64,000 nt of DNA. It comes from Marsupella aquatica (taxonomy: Eukaryota > Marchantiophyta). The notes below the pieces were generated by a model. The model had not been told where the DNA came from. It saw only the letters and a program-made list of their open reading frames with translations, and did not search any database. Location: assembly GCA_973895155.1 (NCBI GenBank), contig OZ316891.1, positions 31,930,001 to 31,994,000 of the forward strand, read 5' to 3'. Both the position numbers and the translations under genes were made by a program. Positions within the stretch are counted from its first letter, which is position 1; each line of letters opens with the position of its first letter. Shown piece by piece: positions 1-11,243 of this stretch.

Positions 1-832
1 GGGGGTCCCTGAAAGAAGGAGCTTGCCATGGGGGTCCGTCAAGAAATTCATAAACTCTCAAGCATCCTCATACTAAACCAATGGAATGTCCAACCCGCCC
101 TACACGACTCCCGCGCAGAGCTTTGGTTGATGACTACTATAGTCCTGTTCTGGTTCACTACCAACATCCATGTCCTATGGGTTTTCCGGTGACAAAATGG
201 ACCGTAAATGGCTGTGTTTCAGCCGGCTTAGACTTTGGGGCAAACCACTTGCTATACGCCCTCTGTTTTGTGCCACGTTTTCATCGTTGTTGAGCACCCC
301 CGAGTCCCCACTTTTATACCGGCGGTGTGACGGATCCACAATGTGTCGAGGTTTGTAGAGAGCATTGACAATTGCTTGACATTGAATTGGGCATCGCCCT
401 TCTTCGCAGCCCTCTCACGGAGCCTCCCGCCGTTGCAGCGGAACGACCCCATGGCCTGCATCACAATTATCTGTAACGTCCTTTTGTAAAGCGTTTTTCC
501 ACCTCTTCCCCACCATCTTTCATTGGTATGTTTGCGTCAATAGTGCACAGTAGAAGATTGGTAAGAACTCCATAAACAAGACAATTAGGAATTAGCAGGT
601 GAATGTCCAAATGGGCCTCGTTCTGGATGCATGTTCACGATGAGTACTTTTAAGATGCTTTGAGGGGTAACGAGAATCACAATAGCCAAAGGCGATCGTT
701 ATACATGAAAACTGGGAGGAGAAATCACAAATGTCCATACGGTGAGTGCACTATAGACGCGGCAATCGTGATCATGGAAAAACAAGCACATGGACGATGG
801 CTTCAAATAAACTTTCCACTAATATAGAAGCA
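1..832. other. Unassigned flank left of the first Helitron
   Basis: Only short overlapping open frames on both strands are visible and none carries a motif I recognise. The DNA is of mixed composition with no tandem repeat or inverted terminus that I could see. Confidence 0.4.
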
Positions 833-2104
833 CTAGCTGAATACCTGTGCGTTGCACAAAAGAAGTCGTGTCGGCCAAGATGTCATTGAGAAAAAATGAT
901 GTAGTGTCAGCCAAGAGGTCGTGGAGAAAAAAGATGTAGTGAAGAGAAAAGATGTTGTGTTGCCCAAGAGGTCGTTGAGAGAAACGATGTCGTGTCGCCC
1001 AAGAGGTCGTTGAGAGTATATATGTCGTGTCGCCCAAGAGGACATTGAGAGAAAAGAAGTTGCGTTGGTCAAGATGACGTTGAGAAAAAAAAGATGTTGT
1101 ATTGGCCAAGAGGTCGTTGAAAGAAAATATGTAGTGTCAACCAAGAGGTCGTGGAGAAAAAAGATGTCTTGTCGCCCCAGAGGTCATTGAGAAATAAAGA
1201 TATCGTGTCGCCCAAGAAGACGTTGAGAAAAAAACATGTGTTGGCCAAGAGATCATTGAGCAAAAAATGTCATGTCGGCCAGAAGGGTTTAGGGGAAAAA
1301 AGACGTTGTGTCGGCCAAGATGTCGTTGAGAAAAAAATTTCATGTTGGCGAAGATGTTGAGATAAAAAAACGTTGTGTCGGCCAAGACATCGTTCACGGA
1401 AAATACCCGTGCGTTGCACAAAAGATATTGTTAAGAAATAAGATGTCGTGTTGCCCAAGATGTTGTTAAGTGGAAGATATCACAAAGTAAAAAGATGTCT
1501 TTAAAAAAGTAGTTTTGCGAAACATGCCATTGTGTGAAAGATGTTATGAAATAAAAAAATCAAGGAAACTAAGAAGGAGTGAGTCTTTTTCTTTGTTTTG
1601 TTTTTTTACCCAAAATGCCCATGCATTTGAATGGCGACCACTATAAATTAACTAACTTCCAAAGAGTTAAATCTCTTTTTTAAGAGCAAAAGCCAAAATA
1701 ATATAATGTCAACCTACTCTCTTCCCCTTAGTGCTCACTCCCTACCAAAACCATTACCTCCAGTAAATCTTTTCATTTTGATGCCCCATGCCAAATGTAC
1801 TCTAAAATAATAATATACTTACACTTTAATGCTCCATACCAAAAAGTATTATACGCAAGCTACAAAATAACTACAGTAACACATGCAAGTACTCTATGAC
1901 ATATTATATCTACTTTGTATTATAATTTACATACCTACCTTGTACTATAACTTACAGCCAATTTTAGGTTCCCATCTCACTCAATCCAAGAGCCATAAAT
2001 AATTCTAGAAAATATCCAATGGCTTAGCTTTGTTCCCTCCTTTTTCATTTTTGTAACGGGGACGAACGACTACAACTGGCGGGATTAGTTATTATAGTAG
2101 TAGA
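833..2104 (-). mobile_element. Non-autonomous Helitron, copy A
   Basis: Read on the minus strand the element starts with TC (TCTACTACTATAATAAC, from position 2104) directly after an A. It ends with a small hairpin (TGTGC-AAC-GCACA, about 846-858), a short spacer, then CTAG (836-833) directly before a T. The 5' TC, the 3' hairpin plus CTRR and insertion between A and T without target duplication are the Helitron signature. The 3' half carries a 35-bp minisatellite and no Rep/helicase coding sequence is present, so it is non-autonomous. The segment 1853-2104 is closely similar to 19039-19288 in copy B. Confidence 0.7.
860..1550 (+). repeat. 35-bp degenerate minisatellite (array 1)
   Basis: About 19 imperfect units of roughly 35 bp. 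Each has a core like GTCGTGTCGCCCAAGAGG followed by TCGTTGAGAGAAAAGAT. Unit starts at 962, 997 and 1032 are exactly 35 bp apart, and later units vary from about 35 to 39 bp. The same family recurs at 15270-16160 (opposite strand), 16383-17360, 18835-19040 and 42840-43290. A second copy of the hairpin motif lies inside at 1405-1416. Confidence 0.85.
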
Positions 2105-3443
2105 TATATGACCAGCATAGACAAAACCAGAGTATTACCGTGACAACATGGAGCTTCAGTTGCGCAAGCAAATGAACAGCATATCCATGGAAGCAAGTTG
2201 TTGACATTTGTCAATTATCTCAGTGTCGGTAAACGCATCCTGCTGCCAGATCTTTCGTCAAAGACAGTGAATAATGGAGTCACCTCAATCTGTTGAGGAA
2301 CAAATTAAGATTGTTTCCACAGTCATGGTAATTACAAACAAAGAGAGAAGAAGAAAGGTACAGGGTAGGCGAGGTCCAGCTAATTAAATAATTGAAAATC
2401 CTGCCAGAAGCTATGGTGGCTTAGAGCTAAGGAAACCGAGGAAAGCATACACCTTCTTAAGCTTTGCACAGGAGAGACAACAGACAACTAGGACGAAATC
2501 TTGCAAGAGGAGTCCTCGGTGGCTGATGTGGTGTTTTGCCGGCCTGGAATGTTTGAGGGGTCGTTCAGGCCCGAGAAGACTTGCACCAAGTTGAGCATTT
2601 CCTGAGGTATTCGGTTGGAGGAGGAGGAGCAACATTTGCCCTCTCACCATACACGGCATGCATCCTGTCGAAGTGAGGGCAGATTTTGTCGAGGTTGTCC
2701 TCCGACGTCATTCCTGCCCAAAACTCCGCCATTGATAAACCAGCTCCTAAATTGTTTTTGGCGTCCTTATATTATCCTTCATGGCGAGAGCCTCCTTATA
2801 CCCTAAACCGTAACGTCAAAACCTTTTTCCCAAGTTATCTCCCGTGCCTACAAATTTGGGGAAACCGTTGGCATGGAGATGAACTTGTCCCCACAGGCAC
2901 CCTACGAGAGGATCCATTCAGCATATCAAAACTCTTTGCATCTTCCGATTCATATCGCTTCCACGAACCTGCCCACAATTGGATGCGACCATGTCCGTTC
3001 CGTGTTCATTCACCTGCGAGTGTACCACTACACTACTGCTGGATCCTGCGACACTCCCCATCCAGACAATACTGGAAATGTAGCAGCGCCCCACATCGAA
3101 TTTGCCATACCTTCTCTTTCTACTCCCGACTTTCACACGGAAAATTAGTAATCACAGAGAGAGGTGAGCTTGAATTTTGAAACCCTACACCCTAAACCCT
3201 CCAAAATGTCGCGCATTACCACCAGTAGCAGACAAGTTGCAGAGCAAAGTCGGCCCAGGTGTTCAAATGGGAACAAGACGGGCTTTCCTTAACCTAGGGT
3301 AAACCCGGCTTTGTAAGAGGCCCCCTTGGTTTTGCATGGCCGAAAACTCTGTCCCGGGCGGCTTTCCGGACAAACTGTGCTCGTGACCATGTTCGATGGC
3401 GCCAAGTTTGAGATGCCCTAGTAGTAGTAGTAGTAGGAGTACT
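2105..3443. other. Unassigned; contains a telomere-like motif
   Basis: A plus-strand open frame at 2686-3180 (about 160 codons) has no recognisable domain and I do not support it as a gene. It is followed at 3181-3203 by a short run containing CCCTACACCCTAAACCCT, one of many interstitial telomere-like motifs in the window. Confidence 0.35.
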
Positions 3444-3563
3444 GTAGTAGAGGCTTCACCACTTGGCTTTCCGGTCATTAACCAGGCCTTATGGGATGGA
3501 GCTGTAGTAGAGGCTTCACCACTTGGCTTTCCGGTCATTAACCAGGCCTTATGGGATGGAGTA
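3444..3563 (+). repeat. Perfect 60-bp tandem duplication
   Basis: Two adjacent, essentially identical 60-bp units begin with GTAGTAGAGG at 3444 and 3504. A short GTA trinucleotide run (3420-3435) precedes them. The identity implies a recent duplication. Confidence 0.9.
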
Positions 3564-3763
3564 GGAGCCATCCAAGAGTTGTGCTCAGATGAGGGATGAA
3601 GTACGGACCAATAATGAGTTTGTCCGTGGCTGCCGTTGGGATACTCCCTTCAGATATGGAGATGGGACCATGGATCCGGAAGGAAAAATTCTACAAATTA
3701 AGTAGCAAAGAATGAGAAGGCTGTGTTGTAGGGGCCTAAGTTTAGGGTGAGCCGTTGCGGAAG

Positions 3764-5385
3764 ATGGAAGCCGACGGGAGGGATGTCCGTGGCACGGTGG
3801 AGATGAAGCACGAGTTGCAACGTAAGTTGGCAGAGCTTGCCATCCTAAATGGACAGTACGCAGCTGAGAACCTGCTGCTTAAGGAGAAGGTGGCCAGGTG
3901 GGATAAGGCGTTGGGTGCAGTCCGGAAGCAGCGTGATATGCTGGCGTTTCGGGTTGATGATGCTTGCAAGGTTGCTTCAACAAAGCAAATGGATGTGTGC
4001 ACTGGAATGACGAAGGATCACCAGGCGACAAGAGAGGCGTCGGAGCGAGAACCGAGTGATGTTCCCGAGGTGGCCGCTAGACAGTCAGACGATCTGAGGA
4101 GTCAGCGGACCGCGGCCTTGGAGGAAGTCAAGAGCCGGAATGGAGAATCGAGGGATGTTCCCAAGGGGGCCGCTAGCCAGTTGCGTGCTCTGATGAGTCA
4201 GCGGACTGCGGCCTTGGATGAAGTCGAGAGCCGGAATGGCGACATAGTGATGCAGTTTGCGACCTTGCGCGTCTCAAATGAATCTGAACCTAAGGCGAAG
4301 GAAGACAGGCAGAATGGGAAGCCAGATGCACTTGCCGGAGAAGCAGAAGAAGTGGAGCGGAGGAACAAGTACTTGCGGGCCCTAGCGGACAGTCAGATGC
4401 AAAAATGTTGCAAGTGCGCAGAAGTAGGGAAGGAGTGGCGAGGAGGATTATTAGGTTCACGACGACCCGGCAAATCGGCCACTTATGAATGGGAGGAGCA
4501 TCCTAGTTTTTGTAGGGAATTAAGCTTTTGTTGGGAAAGTTTAGGGTAAAACGAATCTGCACCGATGTCCACGAGCTCGTTAGGCAAAAGAATCTACTCT
4601 TCCCTACTGCTGATCTACCTGTGTGGCTGAGCGAAAGTCTTATCGTTAAGGATCGGAATGATAAGCCGCTGTTGTATTTTTTGAAACATGCCCTTCAAAG
4701 ACCTTTCCAAAATAGAGATCCTACGTTGGAAGGATTAGAAGCTCTTGAAGAGCTTGTGGAGGTGTACCCGCCAAATCGACCTGCATCTGCAAATGGCAGA
4801 TTCAAGGGACAAGCTATTCCCCTTGGCTCGGGTGTACACCATCTGGCATTTTGGCATGGCACCGGTCACAAACATGTCCCAGGGGTTTTGTCGCAGCACA
4901 TCATTGGATCCGGGAAGAAGTTGAATTGGATCGTAGAGTTCATAAACAAGTTCACGCCGGTGACACAGGCGATTGGAGCGCTCTTTGAATGCATCGACAG
5001 TGACATGTACGAAACATATAAGGCAGTGTTTGATGCTTTCGCTCCTGGAGCAGCCAGTTATATGCATTCCACTTCCCGAAATTGTTTCTTAGGGATGGCA
5101 ATAAATACACAACTCGCTCCTGGTCCGTACAGAGATACAAATGACCCTGTGGATGTCTGGGTTGCGAATGTAGCGTTTGGTGATTTTGAGGGTGGACGTT
5201 TGGAAGTGCCACAACTTGGTTTACAATTTGTATTACAACCTGGAGATGTGGTGTTTATGCGGTCGGCCGTTCTGCAACACTCGATATCGAGGATAACGTC
5301 CGGCTCTAGGTTCGGCGTAGTGTTTTTTACTCACGAAGCGAACTTTGCAGAGAATCTTCGCAAGTCACGGATCAGTACCGAGTAA
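3764..5385 (+). CDS. Coiled-coil plus TET/JBP-like 2OG-Fe(II) dioxygenase
   Basis: Proposed two-exon gene of about 509 aa: exon 1 at 3764-4423, a 92-bp phase-0 intron (GTAGGG...TTTTTGTAG) at 4424-4515, exon 2 at 4516-5385. The frame is closed between the exons, so splicing joins the two long open stretches. Residues 1-220 are a charged coiled coil with two 32-aa repeats (96-bp period, from 4058 and 4154). The C-terminal half resembles the fungal and algal TET/JBP branch of 2OG-Fe(II) oxygenases: GDFEGGRLEVPQLGL, then PGDVVFMRSAVLQH, then SRFGVVFFTHE. The distal iron His (about residue 475) and the 2OG-binding Arg (about 485) are present. The expected HxD first ligand reads Tyr-Arg-Asp (codon TAC at 5128, residue 425). 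Known relatives oxidise 5-methylcytosine or thymine in DNA. Without the His this copy may be inactive or altered. Start and splice sites are inferred; family assignment is by eye. Confidence 0.6.
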
Positions 5386-5725
5386 GATTAGAGCCATTGG
5401 GGCTGTAGGTCTGTGGCGGGGTGTGAGGATGGTTTCTTGGTACTCTGCTCTCACTATGCAATTTGTGAACATTCTTCAATGAAGATATGATGGATGACAT
5501 CGAACAAGATATCCCATTGAATTGCTGGTTTGGTAGCGCTAGTGGAGCAATGAGAAGCATTTTTCAATGAAAATGAGCTTCAGAGCAACACCAATTGTCT
5601 GTGCTCCTTTCGATGGATTCCAGTTTTAAGACACTTGGAAATGATCTCGGAGGTACGCCATCCAGATCCATTCTCCGACAATCCCCTTTTTGTGATGTCT
5701 CATTTTACGTGCTTCAGCCTGTTTC

Positions 5726-6390
5726 TTAAAGACCTCCTTCATCCTTTTCTCTCCATGCGATCAGTGGTTTTCGGAAGGCTCCTGTGTTTGTGTGTTCGCC
5801 CCCTAAGAGACCTTTTTTCCAGTTCGTCAAAAGGCCTTTCTTAAAAAGTGCCAGCATCATAAGGTGGTGAGTTGGGATAGCCTTGAGAATGTGTTTTAGC
5901 ATTATCACCCTACCAGCAAACATGAGGCTGCTGTTCGCCCATGTGTGGAGACGCTTCCTCAACTTGCCCAGAAGGAAATTTGCATCTTGTGAAGGTCGAG
6001 TCTTACACCTCCAAGGCAAATACATATCTCTGCCTCTTTAGCAATTTTGCATCCCGTTTCCTTGGGCCAGTCAGGAGATGCCATTCTCCAGGTAGATCGG
6101 AATATGATTTGAGACCTTTTGACGTTCAAGACAGCTCCCGAGATGTTCTCGAACCTTTGGATCACCTCACGAGCAGCAACGAATTGCTCTGCAGTGTCTT
6201 CGAGGAATAGTCCCGTGTCATCAGCGAAGAGCTGGTGGCAAAGACTACTCCCATTACAGAGTTGCAATGCATTGACGACCCCTGCATCCAATTGTTGTTT
6301 GAGCCTGGCCATCAGAGGTTGTTTGGTGAGTGTCAAAAGGATGCTGGAGAGCGGACATCCCTGTCAACTTCTGTGAGGGTAAGCATAGTG
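5726..6390 (-). pseudogene. LINE reverse transcriptase fragment
   Basis: In minus-strand reading order I see GCPLSSILLTLTKQPLM (about 6360-6310), the catalytic box HQLFADDTGLFLED (about 6225-6190), then a segment with SGAVLNVKRSQII. In another frame follows the thumb-like stretch KLRKRLHTWANSSLMFAGR (about 5965-5910). These are typical of palm motifs 4-6 and the thumb of plant L1-type reverse transcriptases. The catalytic Asp-Asp pair is intact, but the frame shifts near 6000 and the N-terminal fingers and endonuclease are absent. It would copy LINE RNA at the target site if intact; here it is a relic. Confidence 0.75.
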
Positions 6391-6781
6391 AGTGGTCGCT
6401 AATTTGACAACTGTAGCAAGTCCTGACTCTTGGGCATGAGTTCAATAACTTCGGCTAGTGGCTTTGGTTGTCATGGTTCCGTGTTAATGTAAGCCCGATT
6501 AACAGCAGAGTAAGTAGGACCCATGTACGACCATCCCTTTAGCAGCATCTTGATGGTGACTCCGTTGATTCCTGGTGACTTTTCTTTTGGCATCCCTGTA
6601 ACCACTTTAAGAATATCTGCATCTTTGGTTGTCTACCTAGATACACTGCCTTGGTTACCTCGACATCTCCTCCCTGTCCTTTTGTTTCCTTTTTGTGCTT
6701 TCTTCGGTTTGTTGGGACCTCTCTCTGTACGTCCACTCTGTTAGGATCCGAAGCAGGCATCCGGGAGAGGACGGTAAATTA

Positions 6782-7219
6782 TTACATCCACCTGGTAGTT
6801 TCCCACTCCTGGCACCGCAATGTTGATGTACTCAATCGGGTCTTCATATTACATGAAACACATCCTCGTATGTGAGAGAATTTACTCCTGGATTTATGTG
6901 TCTGCGCATATATAGCACAGTTCCAACCTCGGCAAGCATAATATTCAAAAGCAGGGTTGAACAGCGGCATGTTGATCCAAACAGGAGCCCTGGTAGATTT
7001 CATCGGCTTAGCGTCAAAGTCAGGCGTCCGGGGCATGGCCACTACCATCTTCCATCAGAATGTGTTTCGGGAATTCGATATCGATTCAATATCAATGTTT
7101 AAGGTAGTCGCGTGTAAGATTGAAGTCCAGAGTGTATAGAATGATTCCTCTCTTCTGTAGGTGAAGTATTCTGCTAACGATGATATTTCGGTCTACCCTG
7201 ACAGTTTCGGATCTCATCC
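6782..7219 (-). pseudogene. LINE ORF1-like nucleocapsid fragment
   Basis: Two frames on the minus strand together resemble the N-terminal domain of plant LINE ORF1 proteins. One contains LHLQKRGIILYTLDFNL (about 7160-7110). The next contains TPDFDAKPMKSTRAPVWINM followed by PLFNPAFE (about 7030-6950), matching the 'PVWV-LP' signature of that family. At least one frameshift separates them and no zinc knuckle follows before the RT fragment. The assignment rests on motif resemblance and on position upstream of the RT relic. Confidence 0.5.
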
Positions 7220-7370
7220 TAACTGTCGGACGGTGCTGCAGTGTAGGACAGTTCACGGTAAACTTCAACAATCCTTCTTGGTCTCTCCTTCATGGGTGTT
7301 GGTGTTCGCACTTGTGACCTACCACCCGATACATGCTGAGTTCTGTTGTGCGAGTTCGGGTCGCCGTTAA

Positions 7371-9438
7371 CTATCATGCCAGAAAATTGGAGGTTTCGCG
7401 TTTGTGCCATAGCTGTTTCTCTCTGGTGCGCTACCGGAAAACTGTTTAGTATAAAATAAACACGGTCAGTTGATACAGGAAAGAAAAGTGTAAGCTGTGT
7501 AAGCTGCTGAGTTCTACCTGCGCGAGGACTTTCAGTGCCGCCATCGCCAGTCCATCGTGACGTGCAACGAGGCACAACATACCATAAAATTCTTCCAAAT
7601 AACACTTGGAACCAGTTTGGTTCATTTATGCTTTCTTCCCTGGAGTAAACACTGAAAACCTTACAATAGGCAGCCACCAGAGTGCTCAAGTGAACGGAAT
7701 CCACCAATGTCCTCTTCCTTTGAGCCTCGTAGCTTGCATGGGTGCAGGTTGAAGCACTTAAATTGGATTGTGCTCTTTCATCTGTTCAGGTTCAGAGCCA
7801 CAACTATGGTTCAGAGAACTACTCTCCTGGTTGTTGTGAGTGAAAGTTGTTGTAGCTGTTGTCAGGGGATTCCGCTTTCAATCAGTTCAGTGAGCTCGAT
7901 CAGCGGAGGCAACTCACATCCAGGTTGCATGTGCCCTTCCAAGTCCCTATTGCGAGCAACCTGCTTCATGGTTGGCATTCCTGTCGATCACATAAACAGC
8001 CCTCAATTCCAACCGTAATTAGAATTCCAAATTGAACAGACTTTCAATTGAACCAGGTTTACATTCAATTAGCACAACATACAAATTCCAATTCACTGGT
8101 CAGCCATAGGAAATGTAATGCATCGAGGCTGAGTACGACTTAGAGTGGACTTTCTCACTTCTATGGGCCGATGACAGATTGACCTTTCGATCGTAATAAA
8201 AGAGTATAGAATGCCTATAGACTTTGCGAAACCTATTGCCGTTGTTGATGCCTTCATCGGGTTCTTCCATCCCTTCGTGCGACGACTTCCCATGCCATCC
8301 CTCCCAACCACAATTAATTCCTCCCGTCTCCACTTCTCATTGCTTCTCATTCAATTCTTCCCCACCAGAGCCCATAAAATCTCCATAGCTTCTCATGCCT
8401 GCAACATAGGGTCTACGATGCATTGTATGCCAATCAACCCAAAATCACAATTGCATTCCATCGAACCACACAACAATTCTCTCGTGCACTTCTCATCGCT
8501 TCTCAATCAATTCTTCCCCACCCACCGGCGTCCATAAAATCTCCATAGCTTCTCAAGATGCATTGGAATGCCGCAGGCCAGAGGTACTTCTTGCCCTCTA
8601 TTCAGTAAAGCACAGCTCTTCCCACACTTGCTCGTAACCTGGATACGCAGCTACATCCAGCAGGCGATCCGGAGTCACGAGTGCGAGCCAACGCAAACTC
8701 TAGCGACCTCCTCTTCGGGATAACATTTTGGCCCTAAATAGTAAGTTTCCTTTGTAGTTGGTTTGCAATGTTACTGTACTTGTCGTGGATTTACGTTCGG
8801 AGTTGTCTATCCTGGTTTGGTACACTGCATTTACTCTTAACCCAGTAGCTATGATTGCCGTTGGAGTTACTTAATTTACGGATGACTTTATTGACGTATA
8901 AGTCCTGCCTTTCAATTCTGTACACGACTCTCAAGGTAGAATATTTATAAAACTGATGGGAACTTTCCTTCCCGGACACATCATTTTAAAAAATTGTGCG
9001 AGATCCATTTGAATCCCGTTGGCAAACCCGACATAAATAGGACTCTTCTGTAGAGGGTTGCCGACTAGTGAAATGTCGGCAATCAGTCAAATTTGGCTCT
9101 CCACATTCGGACTAATAGCCTACGTCGGATTAATAAGGTGAAGCACACAATGACATGCCTAATCACCCGAGACTGCAGTTTAAACATAGCATTCTACAAA
9201 ACCATCTTCCAATCGGTGTAGCCTACATTCAGACTAAAAGGCTACAGGATTTTGTGAAGCCGGGGGGAGAGGGGGGGAGCACTGAATGACATGCGTATTC
9301 ACCCGCCACTCCATTTACAAGGTGGTGACGACTTTCGCTTTCAATCAAATGAAACACTTTTTATTATGTACATTCAGTGGTGTCCATCTTTTAGTGGGAC
9401 ATATCCTCCAGCGAACTACTTCTTGTACAGCTTGGTGT
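7371..9438. other. Unassigned; short dispersed direct repeats
   Basis: No supported gene. The region holds a diverged direct repeat of about 85 bp (8325-8400 and 8485-8575, both with TCTTCCCCACC followed by CCATAAAATCTCCATAGC). A second pair lies around 9100-9170 and 9220-9300, both with a short ATGACATGC motif before a CACCCG box. Nothing else stands out. Confidence 0.4.
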
Positions 9439-10412
9439 TTAGGTATAATTAGGAAGAGGCATGCTGTGCACACAAATTCTGCTAGGCATGTTGGAAATTC
9501 TTTTCCAATCATCAACTTTGTCTGTTGCCCACTTGTGAGTGCCATACAGAACAAACCCGCTCCTACCGCTGGTGGTTTCCAGATAGAACAACTCATTAAC
9601 CACTAGACAGTCAGGTTCCTCCCTGAAGCAATAGCAAAGATCGCTCTCTTTATAACTGTTTCCTTCCAATAAAACTGCGGCTGGAAATCCAGAGTAAATC
9701 TTCTGTGTCCCACCTATGGTACAGTCAGCAAAACGGAGCGTCCACGTTCGGCAAATCCTTTCACTGTCTTCGACTGCCCAAAACTCAAACTCGGTTGCAT
9801 TGGCTCTATAGAAGCTAACTTCATGTCTAGCCGAGTGGATGAAGCAAGCTTCCAATTCCAGCATGGATCGGCGAGGAAGCGGTGGTAGTCTTCCACATAC
9901 CTGCTCATCGCTAGACTCGGGAAACAACACAAATATATGTCATCGGTGACTGGAAGCCTTCACAAACACAGAGAAATGGAAATGAAAAACATAGAATGCG
10001 CGTAGATAGCCGGTGGACGACATCAATCCATACCAAGATAAACACAGTTATTCTATGAAAATCAGTGAGCGCACCCCAGCATATTAACAGTATATTACCT
10101 GATGTGCTATCACCGGCACGCGCATTACGGAGAGGTGAAACTTTAAACTAAACTGGATGATTAATCGTACCTTTCCCATGAAGGTCGGAATGCAAGCGCC
10201 ACTCTCTTGCGCAATGACGTTTCGGTCTCCTTGAATGTATTGTACTCGCTGACATAGTGAACCTCCAACATCGATGAAGACAACCTGGCGGCCATTTTCT
10301 GCAAATCACCTCTTCCGTGTGGCTGTTCATCGTGTGCAGGAAAACGAATGTTAAAAAAGGTGTGAATGAGAAACACTTCAACTCCAGTAACATCGAGAAC
10401 TTCGGTTATCAA
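9439..10412 (-). CDS. Two-exon hypothetical protein
   Basis: Proposed minus-strand gene: exon 10412-10171, intron 10170-9911 (260 bp, donor AAAG|GTACGA, acceptor TTTCCCGAGTCTAG|C), exon 9910-9439 ending in a stop. Exon lengths 242 and 472 nt keep the phase, giving about 237 aa. The upstream frame would stop within three codons of the donor and the downstream frame is open for 157 codons, which is why I join them. Composition is protein-like and cysteine-containing (LCYCFREEPDC), but I recognise no family, signal peptide or membrane segment. No ATG is in frame at the 5' side, so the first exon is probably incomplete or an upstream exon exists. Confidence 0.4.
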
Positions 10413-11243
10413 ACAGGCATGGTAGCAAACTCCATCCTCTCAAAACAGCCTCATCACAAAATAAGAAACAGTTTGCCCGATGAGGCTAGCTTCTCCATTG
10501 CCGTCTGCAAAAGAAGGACTAAAGCAAGGAACGAAGAAGCAAAAGAAGGAAGAAAGCAATCGTAAGCACCCTACACTCGACCTCCCCACCTAAGGCGCCT
10601 CGATCCCGATGTGTTCGTGTCCCGAGCTGTCGTGCCGCCTGGCTACCTCGATCTTGGAAGCGAAACGCAGTCTAGAATGCAGGCAGGGCCACAGGGGATT
10701 TGCAGCACTTATGTACTCCGTAAGTGGCTTAGTGTGAGAACTTAGGGCTAAATCTATTCTCCCCTTCTTCAAATTTTGTCCAATTTTGGCTCTATCTCCC
10801 CTCTCCCCCTTTTGTTCCGTGTTGGCCAAGTTCTCGCCACTGTCCCTCTCATCTCTGGACAGTGCTTTATCGTTGTAAGTTTGTCTTTTCTTTAATTTCT
10901 CTACCTTTTTAATTGTTCTCCATTTACTCAAATTTTGTCCTTTTTGTTAATATTCCGCTTCCCCTCTTCTTCTTCTTCGTTTCCTCTCGGCCAATTTCTG
11001 TCTACCTTCCGCCTCATCTTCGTTTGCATAGTTCTGTACTATTATAATAATTGCACCCTGTATTCCCCATGGGCAAGCTATATTTAGTGTACTTTCTAGT
11101 ACAATTGTTCTAGAATGGAGGGCTGAGGATGTCAGGTCTGTGTGGCGGATGAGGGGCTTCCACCGTCCTTTCAAGGGAGGAAGGTGGGCATGTGACCTTC
11201 GGAGGGCTAGCTCTCTTTTTCACGATCAATGGTGATGGAAATG
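10413..11243. other. Unassigned, pyrimidine-rich on plus strand
   Basis: TTC/TCTCC-rich stretches (10750-11000) create long but compositionally biased minus-strand frames rich in Lys and Glu. I see no domain in them and do not call a gene. Confidence 0.35.

Larger units (their letters stand above)
5640..7370 (-). mobile_element. Degenerate L1-like LINE, minus strand
   Basis: An ORF1-like segment (7219-6782) and a reverse-transcriptase segment (6390-5726) lie in the expected 5' to 3' order on the minus strand. They are interrupted by frameshifts and stops. The endonuclease and most of ORF2 are missing between them, so the copy is internally deleted and inactive. Confidence 0.65.

Noticed and set aside
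819-1458. Several Phe/Ser/Leu-rich frames on the minus strand
   Set aside because: They follow the 35-bp minisatellite, repeat with its period and change frame with unit length; an artefact of the array.
2686-3180. 164-codon plus-strand frame
   Set aside because: No domain, mixed composition, a competing open frame at 2873-3148 and no convincing start; left as unassigned.
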